A DNA stretch of 35,216 nucleotides, taken from assembly GCA_003457135.1 (NCBI GenBank), contig DMSQ01000023.1, positions 1 through 35,216 of the forward strand. The letters run 5' to 3'. The DNA comes from Prolixibacteraceae bacterium. GTDB taxonomy: Bacteria > Bacteroidota > Bacteroidia > Bacteroidales > Prolixibacteraceae. Every line of letters starts with the position of its first letter. The stretch's first letter is position 1. Shown piece after piece: positions 24,442-33,800 of the stretch. The notes under the pieces are model-generated. The model did no database searches. It had not been told where the DNA came from and was given only the letters and a program-made list of their open reading frames with translations. The translations under genes were made by a program, and so were the position numbers.

Positions 24442-25203
24442 ATGAATCAGAAAATAGCTCTAATCACCGGCGCCACTGCAGGTATCGGTTACGAAACAGC
24501 ACTTTTACTAGCCCAAAACAATTACAATTTAATACTCACCGGAAGAAGAAAAGAGAGGCTTGATGCGCTTGAAAATAAACTGAAGTCATCGTTTAATTGT
24601 AAAATTATGACGCTGAACTTTGATATCAGGATAAAAACAGAAACAGAACTCGCATTAAACAGCATTCCCGATGAATGGAAAGCTATTGATTTGCTCGTCA
24701 ACAATGCAGGATTGGCAGCTGGGCTTGCTCCAATTAATTCGGCAGATGTGGAGGATTGGGAAAATATGATAGACACCAACGTGAAAGGTTTGCTTTATAC
24801 ATCCAGAATAGTCACCTCATGGATGATTGAACGTCAGAAAGGCCATGTCATCAATATTTCATCCATTGCCGGAAAAGAATCGTATCCTAACGGTTCGGTG
24901 TACTGCGGAACCAAACATGCCGTTGCTGCCATTTCGAAAGCCATGAGAATTGAATTACTTCCATATAACATCAAAGTAACCACCCTTTCGCCTGGCGCTG
25001 TTGAAACCGAATTTTCGCTGGTCCGTTTCCGGGGCGATCTGGAAAAGGCAGATCAGGTTTATAAGGGATTTACACCTCTCACGGCAAAAGATATTGCTGA
25101 AACCATCCTGTTTATCGCAAACCGTCCGCCGCACGTAAATATTGACGATTTGCTGATCATGCCTACCAGCCAGGGTTCAGCAAGAGATATTTTCAGGAAA
25201 TAA
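24442..25203 (+). CDS. SDR-family NADP-dependent 3-hydroxy acid dehydrogenase (YdfG-like)
   Basis: The 253-residue short-chain dehydrogenase has the cofactor motif TGATAGIG (residues 9-16), Arg35-Arg36 after the second strand (TGRRKERL, favouring NADP), NNAG (87-90) and catalytic Ser141, Tyr154 and Lys158 (SSIAGKESY, YCGTK). The segments VEDWENMIDTNVKGL, VETEFSLVRFRGD and PPHVNIDDLLIMPTSQ resemble E. coli YdfG, which oxidises L-allo-threonine and serine and reduces malonic semialdehyde. Exact substrate is inferred by similarity. It starts a three-gene operon with a 9-bp gap to the next gene. Confidence 0.9.
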   Translation: MNQKIALITGATAGIGYETALLLAQNNYNLILTGRRKERLDALENKLKSSFNCKIMTLNFDIRIKTETELALNSIPDEWKAIDLLVNNAGLAAGLAPINSADVEDWENMIDTNVKGLLYTSRIVTSWMIERQKGHVINISSIAGKESYPNGSVYCGTKHAVAAISKAMRIELLPYNIKVTTLSPGAVETEFSLVRFRGDLEKADQVYKGFTPLTAKDIAETILFIANRPPHVNIDDLLIMPTSQGSARDIFRK

Positions 25204-25212
25204 AAATTACAG

Positions 25213-26310
25213 ATGATTAATTACAATTCTGAATACTTAAAATATTTTGCCGCTCAGATATTCATTCGGATGGGTTGTCCTGAAGAACAAGCCTGGAATG
25301 CTGCTGACTGCCTGAATCAGGCTGATTTGCGTGGGATTGATTCGCACGGTGTTGCCCGGCTGAGTGGATATGTCCGGTTATGGGAACTTAAAAGATTGAA
25401 TGCCGTGCCCCAAATGAGCATCATACACGAAACTCCAGGCACTGCCTTACTGGATGGCGATCGCGGATTAGGATTGGTTACAGCGCCGCATGCGATGCGC
25501 ATCGCGATCGAAAAGGCCAAATTTGCAGGAACAGGCTGGGTGGCTGTACAAAATTCGAATCATTACGGCATTGCCGGTTACCATGCCATGATGGCCCTTG
25601 AACATGATATGATCGGTATTTCGATGACCAATGCCAGTCCACTGGTTGCTCCCACTTTTTCGAAAAGCCGTTTTCTGGGGACCAATCCGATAGCTGTGGC
25701 ATTTCCATCTTTGCTTCAACCGCCTCTGGTAATTGACATGGCCACAACCACGGTGGCAAACGGAAAACTGGAAGTTTTGCAGCGTGAAGGAAAAGATGCG
25801 CCTCTAGGTTGGACCCAGGATAAAGATGGAAATCAAACTACAGATGCCTATTCGCTTAAAAAAGGTGGATCTATGTTACCATTGGGGGGCGATCGTGAAC
25901 ATGGTGGTCATAAAGGTTATTGTCTGGGGGCAATGGTTGATATATTTTCATCAGTCCTTTCCGGCGCTAATTATGGGCCATGGGTTCCACCATTCGTTAG
26001 TTTTCTGGAACCACCATCAACCCAGGTTGGAAAAGGGATCGGGCATTTTCTGGGGGCAATCCGTATTGATGCCTTCCGTCCTGCCACCGAGTTTAAAGAA
26101 AATATGGACAATTGGATTCAGACTTTCAGGAATGCAGAACCATCAGTTGGTCAGGAACGGGTGCTGATACCGGGTGATCCCGAACGTGAACTGACTGTTG
26201 AACGTCTCAAAAATGGAATACCTTTGCACGAACAGGTTGTTACCGATCTTAAAAAACTCGGAAATAGTTTTGGACTGGAATTCGATGATAAACCTGAGAT
26301 AATTAATTAA
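25213..26310 (+). CDS. Ldh-family (LDH2/MDH2) malate/lactate/ureidoglycolate-type dehydrogenase
   Basis: The 365-residue NAD(P)-dependent 2-hydroxy acid dehydrogenase belongs to the family unrelated to classical LDH. The start MINYNSEYLKYFAAQIFIRMG and the motif RGIDSHGVARL, holding catalytic His45, are typical. NSNHYGIAGYHAM (near residue 115) and LGTNPIAVAFPS (near 155) form the cofactor site, and GGDREHGGHKGYCLG (near 223) is the conserved His/Gly segment. Malate, sulfolactate and ureidoglycolate enzymes share this fold, so the substrate is open. It is the middle gene of the operon: 9 bp after the YdfG-like gene and 18 bp before the glycosyltransferase-like gene. Confidence 0.88.
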   Translation: MINYNSEYLKYFAAQIFIRMGCPEEQAWNAADCLNQADLRGIDSHGVARLSGYVRLWELKRLNAVPQMSIIHETPGTALLDGDRGLGLVTAPHAMRIAIEKAKFAGTGWVAVQNSNHYGIAGYHAMMALEHDMIGISMTNASPLVAPTFSKSRFLGTNPIAVAFPSLLQPPLVIDMATTTVANGKLEVLQREGKDAPLGWTQDKDGNQTTDAYSLKKGGSMLPLGGDREHGGHKGYCLGAMVDIFSSVLSGANYGPWVPPFVSFLEPPSTQVGKGIGHFLGAIRIDAFRPATEFKENMDNWIQTFRNAEPSVGQERVLIPGDPERELTVERLKNGIPLHEQVVTDLKKLGNSFGLEFDDKPEIIN

Positions 26311-26328
26311 AAGAAAATTGGAACCTGC

Positions 26329-27039
26329 ATGTACGAAGCACTAGTTATAACGCCTGTCAAGGATTCGTTGAAAACAACCACAGAGACGATACATTCCATT
26401 CTGAATTCAGATGGAAAATTCTATTTCTGTATTTATAACGATTTCAGCAATGAAGAAACCACTGCTGAGCTAAAATCACTAAGTGCAAAGTACCAATTCG
26501 AGCTTATTAATTTATCTGAAATAACTAAAACGCCATCACCAAATTACAGATTGATTTTACAACTGGCACAGAAAAAGGCGATTTCGCTCGGATTGCCTTT
26601 AATTATCGTTGAATCGGATGTGGAAGTTAAATCCAATACCTTAACAGAATTAGTTCACCAATCACAAAAGCGCATGCATTGTGGAATGGTTGCCGCAACT
26701 ACACAAGATAGCGATGGAAAAATTAACTTCCCCTATCTGAACTTCAGAAAATCAAAAGAAACAATCATTAAGACCAAACACAGCCTGAGCTTTTGCTGCA
26801 CTTTGCTCTCTCCTGCCCTACTGAATCAATATGATTTTAACGAGTTGCCGACTGGCAAACATTGGTACGATGTTTCTATTTCAAGAAAATCAGTATCGCT
26901 GGGATTCAATAATTATCTTCTGATTTCACATGGCGTGTTACACAAACCACACAGTAGCCGCCCATGGAAACAATTGAAGTATTCGAATCCTATCAGGTAC
27001 TATTATCAAAAATTGATCAAACGCCAGGATCGAATATAA
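26329..27039 (+). CDS. Glycosyltransferase family 2-like protein
   Basis: The 236-residue protein begins with a GT-A-like strand and helix (MYEALVITPVKDSLKTTTET), has the strand YFCIYNDFSNEETT in the place where GT2 enzymes read DDGS, and carries PLIIVESDVEVKSNTL (about residues 88-103), where ESDVE may take the place of the metal-binding DXD. A C-terminal basic tail (YYYQKLIKRQDRI) follows. No transmembrane segment is seen. I infer a nucleotide-sugar transferase; substrate and pathway are unknown. Being last in an operon with two dehydrogenases suggests no clear pathway. It converges on the nitroreductase gene with only 15 bp between them. Confidence 0.65.
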   Translation: MYEALVITPVKDSLKTTTETIHSILNSDGKFYFCIYNDFSNEETTAELKSLSAKYQFELINLSEITKTPSPNYRLILQLAQKKAISLGLPLIIVESDVEVKSNTLTELVHQSQKRMHCGMVAATTQDSDGKINFPYLNFRKSKETIIKTKHSLSFCCTLLSPALLNQYDFNELPTGKHWYDVSISRKSVSLGFNNYLLISHGVLHKPHSSRPWKQLKYSNPIRYYYQKLIKRQDRI

Positions 27040-27054
27040 GTTGACCTTTCCCCC

Positions 27055-27798
27055 CTATTCAAAAACAAAACCCTGATCGGTAAGCATTTTCAATAACTTC
27101 CCCGAAAAATAAAGGTTATCAACACTTTTGTAACGCACTTCAGCATATACCTGAGCCAGGTTTTCCATTCCATTTTCCTGAACAAATTGTTTTGATGATT
27201 CCAGTTTTTCTTTATCCGAATAAATAGATTGGATACGATCATCAGAATAATCCTCATATTCTTCCAAATGGACCACAGCATCCAGAGGTAAACGATCGGT
27301 TATTTCAGGAACCTGATCAGGATAACCCAAAGTTATTGAAGTAATCGGGATAACTCCTTTTGGTAAGCAAAGCACTTTGCTGATCTCAGGAGCATTATAA
27401 AGGATCGTTCCCAGGTAACAAATACCTAGTCCCAAATTTTCAGCAGCAATACAAATGTTCTGCGAAAGAATTGATGCATCAACAGTTCCGGTTAGAAGCC
27501 AAAGCAAATTAGAAAAATCGGTCTTTGTCCCATTTAGCGAACACCATTTTAAAAACCTGTTCATATCATAACATATAGTCAGTACTACAGGTGCATTCTT
27601 AACCATGGGCTGGTTAAAGTGAAATGGCTCCAGCAATTCCTTCTTAACCGGATCACGGGTAACAATGATGCTGTATAATTGCATGTTGCCCGTGTTGGAA
27701 GCCCTGATACCACATTCAAGTATTTCAGTTAAAATATCGGCAGAAATATCTTTTGACTGATATTTTCGGACGGTACGATGATTTAAAAGCAAATCCAT
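27055..27798 (-). CDS. FMN-dependent nitroreductase (NfsA-like)
   Basis: The 247-residue protein has the flavin reductase start HRTVRKYQSKDISADIL (residues 7-23; HRTVRKY supplies FMN phosphate contacts) and ASNTGNMQLYSIIVTRD (near residue 36). IAAENLGLGICYLGTI (near 117) is the conserved helix, and a strand with TLGYPDQVPEITDRLPLDA lies near residue 160. The C-terminal extension of about 60 residues is typical of NfsA/FRP-type NADPH-linked members. Its substrate in the cell is unknown. It is a single gene with a terminator of the giant gene 50 bp upstream. No good promoter match was found; CAAATGTC on the plus strand (one mismatch to the box) is the closest. Confidence 0.88.
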   Translation of the reverse strand: MDLLLNHRTVRKYQSKDISADILTEILECGIRASNTGNMQLYSIIVTRDPVKKELLEPFHFNQPMVKNAPVVLTICYDMNRFLKWCSLNGTKTDFSNLLWLLTGTVDASILSQNICIAAENLGLGICYLGTILYNAPEISKVLCLPKGVIPITSITLGYPDQVPEITDRLPLDAVVHLEEYEDYSDDRIQSIYSDKEKLESSKQFVQENGMENLAQVYAEVRYKSVDNLYFSGKLLKMLTDQGFVFE

Positions 27799-27843
27799 AA
27801 ATCAAACAATTCCGTGAAACTAATGAAACCAAATGTCAGTAAA

Positions 27844-27875
27844 TAAAAAAGGGAAGCCCTCAAGCTTCCCCTTTT
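27844..27875 (-). terminator. Intrinsic terminator after the giant surface-protein gene
   Basis: GGGAAGC (27850-27856) and GCTTCCC (27863-27869) form a 7-bp stem around a 6-base loop. On the minus strand a run of six U follows, and on the plus strand a run of five. It lies just after the stop codon at 27894 and separates this gene from the nitroreductase gene. Confidence 0.85.
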
Positions 27876-27893
27876 TAATCAATCAATTCGGTA

Positions 27894-30800
27894 TTACCTT
27901 TTAACAATCTTAGCAGTCTTAACAATTACATCGTCTGAATTATACAGAGACATAAAGTAAATACCACTGCGCAGTTCGTTTAATTGAATACGCTCAGTTG
28001 GGTTAACAACTTCTTTAACAGTCTGGCCGGCGATGTTTGTAACAACGACTTTAGAAAGTTCGGAAGCATTAGCAACGTTCACATAATCAACAAATGGGTT
28101 TGGATAAACCTTAAACTCGAGAGAACCATTTAAAGGATCAGTAATTGTTGCAAATTCAGGACCAGTTTTGAAAGTCCATGCAGCAACATCACTTACTCCA
28201 ATAAATGCATTACCAGCTTTATCATTAAGAGCTGTACCATCAACCAATACATAGTATCTTGCATCTTTATCAAGACCTGATTGGGTTGCAGCATAGCTTA
28301 CAGTAACATCTTTACCGTTGATCATAGCAGCAGTAACAGGAATAGTTAATACTGGAGTTGTGGTATTCACTTTGTAAACTTTTAAAGCGCCACCAGTACC
28401 AAGCATAACGTCTTCACTAAACGTCATCATGAATGTAGGATGATTATTAGTGGTAGTTTCATCAAACGGAGACCATGTTAACAACTCAGGAGCAGTGAAA
28501 TCACCAGTTGTATAAGTTAAGGTCTGACCAGCAAACTTATTAGTGTTTGGAGAGATGTCTTTAATAGCATCTGTTAACACAATAGTTACTTCTTTCTGCT
28601 GGGCAGCCGATACAGTTAAAGTATAAGTATCGCCTAATCCATCAACACTGGTTAATGTACCTCCAGTTACAGTTACACCACCTAATACACCGGAAACTGC
28701 TTCATTGAATTTCAAACCTACAGTGAATACAGTAGCTACAGGAGAAGCAGGAGGAGTAACAACTACAGTTGGGCCAGTGAAATCGCCAGTCATGAACTTC
28801 CATGTAGTTTTGTCAGCAATTCCTAAGTAATTATTGCCCCAAACATCTTTAACCAAACCAGCATCAACTTTCACATAGTATGAAGTTTGTTGAGTAAGTT
28901 CAACGGTTGGAACAATAGTTAATACTTTACCAGACAACATTGCAGGTGCAAGAGTAAACTCTTCAACAACTGCATCATCAGCAGCATTGTAAAGGGTTAC
29001 TTTACCAGCACCAGCAACAACAGCTTCATTGAATGTCATGGTTAACTTAACATCTGCAGGTAGCCATCCATTAGTTTTTGGAGCAACAACTGCAGTTGGA
29101 CCAGTAACATCGTTGAAGGTTTTAAACTGCCATGCTAATGGAACAGTTATACCAGCATAATATTCAGGAGTTAAAGAAGTATTCTTAACAGCTGTACCAG
29201 GAATAATTACGTAGTATTCGCTGAAATTCTGAAGTTGAAGTACATCGCCGGCAATACTCATCGCATTACCATTGAAAGTAACTTTTGTAGCATCAGCAAC
29301 ATCGAAATTAGTAATAATTGGTCCTCCAAAAGTCTGTTTGCGGTGCAATTGGATATTACCAACACCAGCAACTACATCCTGATCAAAAGTAACTGTCAGA
29401 CCTGAATTTAAAGGAACATCACCAGTCATCGGATCAGTTTTGGCTGGAGAATAAGTAACTGCAAGAGGTGCAGCATTTACTTCAGTGCTGAAAGTCCAAA
29501 CTGATCTTGAAATAGCAAGTTGTTCTTTCGTATTATCGGCTGCAGAAGCAAAAGAACCAGCGGCCAATTCAACATAGTACCTTGTATTTGGTTCAAGAGT
29601 GCTGAGATTAACAGTTGCAGTACTACCTGAAATAGTGAAGGCAGCAGTTGTCCCATTATCAGCAACACGCCATAACTGAACAGCATCGCCACCGGCAGCA
29701 GATTTATATAGTGCTACATAACCTACAGCAGATAATGAAGTTACAACCGGACGATCAAAACTGATAGTCAGTTTAGTTGAAACAGAAATATTTGAAGTAG
29801 TTGGAAGATAACTGACAACCATTGGAATAGCATCATCCATCAAATTAAATTTGAAGGTTTTAACAGTTGTTATACCTGCATACAAATTATTATCAGTTAC
29901 ATCAAGAACAGCTCCTGGATTAATAATAGCATAGTACTCCTGATTAGTTGGAAGATCAGACAAATCGCCTAACGATACCAATTTTTTATCAGTAGCATCA
30001 ACAGTTGCCATCATAGCTGGTTTAGCCAAAACGCCATCCCAACGGTAAATCTCAACTGTTCCGGTTCCAACTTTTACGTCTTCAACAAAATACAGTTTTA
30101 ATTTATCGCTCTTACCAATTACAGGAGAAACGCCAAGTACACCAACATTTGCAGGGTGATAACCAGCGGTAAATACAGCATCAGTTTTAGTCACATCTAC
30201 AATAGGATCAACTGTATCTTCAGCAAGATATTTACTTACATCGGTTGGAACAGGAGATACGTTACCTTCATTAAGCTGTATTTTATTTGCAGCTAAGGTA
30301 ACTTCAATGATAGATCCGCTTCCCCATGTAGTACCAGCTTTTGGAGCTACAGAAACAGTGTTACCACTAATCGTAAAGACTAAATCAGCAGCAGGAATTG
30401 CTACGGTGTTTTTAGTTACACTAATCGCCGTTGCCAAATAAGCAGGAGTAACAGGTAAATTACTATTAGCAGCTACAACCGCATCATAAGTAAAGATAGG
30501 ACCTGTAAAATTAAGGCTTACAGGACTTGAAGTACCTAACCAAGGCCACGGAGCTGCATAAGGTGAAGCTTTTGCAGGAGTCCAGCTTAGGAATAAAGCT
30601 GCAGGAGAAGTAGTTACTGTACTGAAAGTTGCAGCGTCAGCAGCAGTCACATTATCCTTAACATCTTCAAACTTAGCTTTAAAACCATAAGTATATACTG
30701 CATCCACTACCAAAGTAGCAGCAGGAGTAATGGTAATAATTTTCATAGTACCATCAAGGGTAGCAGTAAATGCCATAGGAGTTGTACCTTTTCTGAAGTA

Positions 30801-33800
30801 AACCAATGAATCAAGATCATAACTATCAATGGCAGTATTATCCAAATTACGGATAGCTTCACTGAAGGTTAAAGTCATTGGAGTAACAGCAGCGGCAACG
30901 CCTGTAGCGCCTTTAACAGGTAAATAGGTAACAGTTGGAGCTAAAACATCTTTAGCAGTAATGTTATTTGATAAAGTAACAGTTGCATGATCATTACCAG
31001 CCAAATCTTCAAAAGCATTTAGCTTAACGGTTAACCTGTATTCAGTAGAACTTACCAATGCACGTCCAAGATTGATCGTAACATCTGCAGTTCCATTTGT
31101 TACTACATTGGCAGGATCAACAACTTCGTACGCTTCATAAAGCGGACCAGCCAATACCTTTTCTACCACGAATGCGCCAACAGGAATGGTAGAAACTTTC
31201 TGAACCGGCTCGTCGAATGTCAGTTTAATACTGAAATTAGCATTGACATCAACAGCAGGCAAAGTTGGTGTAGTTGAAACTAATACAGGAGCAACAGCAT
31301 CTTTGGATGTAACCATCAATGCAGTACGGAATAAACCGTCAAAAGTATTTACAGCATCACCAGCCACAACAGGTACATCAGCAACCAGGCCTTTGTCAAT
31401 TTCAACATAGTAGTTAACCAAGGAATTGCCAATAGCTACACCAGCCCATGCATTAGTAATTAAAAGTTTTGGATTTGTAGGAATAGTAGGATCGGCTAAT
31501 AAATCTAAAATAGCTAATTCTTCCATTGTTGCAGCATTCAAAATCCTTACACTACTTGCAGCAGGACTTACAGCTTCGTTAAATATAAATGTTAATTTTT
31601 TAGCAGCATCAAAACTGGTTGGTAAAGTAGCGATAACTGGTTTAGTGACATCGTCAGTAATAAATACCACTTTAGAAACAGCAGATTCATTTCCGGCAGC
31701 ATCAACAGCCACAGCCCAAACCACATAACTTGTTTCTTCTTTTAAAGAAGTAAATTGATAAGTAACTGCAGCAGGAGCAGTTCCGGTAACTAAAGCCATT
31801 TTATCAGCTTTAACAACAGAAGCAGCAGGAGCGACAGTAGTTGCATCACCTTCCTGAATCGTGTAATACACTGTAGCTAAATTAACATTATCAGTACAAG
31901 TAAATGTTACTGTAGCTACATGTTGTTTAGGAGCACCAACAGTTAATGATGTAAATGCAATGTCAGTGACTGCTGCAGCAATTGTAGGAGTAACAACAGG
32001 AATAGTATAATCAGATGTGGTGAAAGTATCAAAAGCAACAACAGCATTTGTACTATTGTCAGCATTTGCATAAATCATAGGACTGCCAGCACTAACACCA
32101 ATGGTATAAGTGGCAAGTTCAGTCATTTCACCTAATGTAACTAAAGAACTGTTCAGAATAGTTACTGTTTTCTTATCAGCGCTAATCGTTCCAACAAATG
32201 CTTTAACAGAAGGAACTGGATCAGCTCCTAAAGTTGCAGTTTTTGTTAAAGTAAATAATGTAGCGATCTGTGCATCAGTAATGGCAGAACCATCAGCATT
32301 TTTAATAGGACGGGTAAAATTAATTACGATATCACTGGTTTTGGCTACTTTTCCGTCAGGACGTTTGGTATAAGCAAAAGTTGCAGTACCAGGATTTTCA
32401 TCCTTTGTCGTAAAGTTCCAGGTTAAATCAGAAGTAACTCCGGTAAATACACCAGGTACAACCAACCCACCTAAAGTCGTTCCGGTTGATTTATCCAGGA
32501 ATGAACCAGGGGTAATTAACACGTAATATTTCTCGCCGGCAACCGGAGTAAAACCAGTAGCAATTGTAACATTGGCTCCTGAAATACCTACAGAGGCAGT
32601 TTCAATGTAATTATTAGCCACAACAACATCAGTCCCCGCAACAAGATCAAGTGAACCATTAAAAGTAGCCCTTGTACCAGGTGTAGTTGTAGTACCAGTA
32701 TTCTTAATCACGAACCACTGTTTGCGCGAACCTACCAAAGGATCGTATTTAATTATCTCTTCGCTAAATGTAAGTCCTAATGTCAGAGTACCAGCCGAAG
32801 ATAATAAATCAGAATTATCAACAGGAGTATAAGCTGTAACAACAGGCTGAGGATTCGGTAGAGTTGTAAATGTGAATGTAACAGTTGGATTTGAATTTAA
32901 AGAAACATCATCTTTAAAAGCGCCTACCGGAACCACTACTGAATAAACAGTATTGTATTTAATTAAGTCAGCTTTAGCTACTGTGGCCAAAGTTCCTGCA
33001 GTATTCAAGGTAACATTGGTTGAATTTACCGCAATGGTCTGAATAGTAGTTGCACCTTCTTTTATTAAAATATCGCCTGATCCTAAAACTACTTTTTCGC
33101 CAATAACCAGCTCTAACTTAGTATTTAAAGCTACAGCAGTGGTACTTAAAACAGGAGTAGGTGTAGTTGAATCATAGGTATTTGCAGCGGTTACAACCGG
33201 AGCAGTGATATCTTTTGAATCAAACAAAATAGTTGTTGTTGCAGCAAACTGAGCAAAAGTTGCAGGAGCATAAGCTGTAGAACCCTGAACAATACCAGCT
33301 GGTAAAGTAAGAGTACAAACATTTCCGGCATCAAATGCAGCGGCTAAACTGGCAGTAGTTGTAAATTCAACAGTTAACGTATTACCACTAACACTTGAAG
33401 GAGTAACATTAGCTGTCCATGTAGTAACACCATCTGTTAATGAAACAGTATTAAATGGGGCAACACTTACAACTTCCTTAATGTTATCATTAAAGGTAAC
33501 AGTAACCAAAACTTTGCTTGAAGTTGAAGGTGTAATGTTAACTAATTTGGTGGCAATAGGAGTTTGAGCGCTTCCATTTACAGTATAAGTATTTGCAACA
33601 ATTGCAGGAGGATTAACAGGTGCAATCATTGTAAAGGTTGAGAATTTAGAAGGAGCAGCGTTCCCAGTTGCATCTTTTACCGAAGCTCCAATACCATAGT
33701 AGTAAGTTTTACCAGTAGCTAAGGCAACAGTAGGAGTAATCGTAATTACACCACCAGCATAAGCCGCAGTAAATGCTAAATTAGCGCCGGAAGAACTTCC

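Noticed and set aside
24442..27039. The plus-strand operon as a new catabolic or defence cluster
   Set aside because: Two ordinary dehydrogenases and a glycosyltransferase-like gene do not form a recognisable pathway, and no transporter, regulator or nuclease accompanies them.
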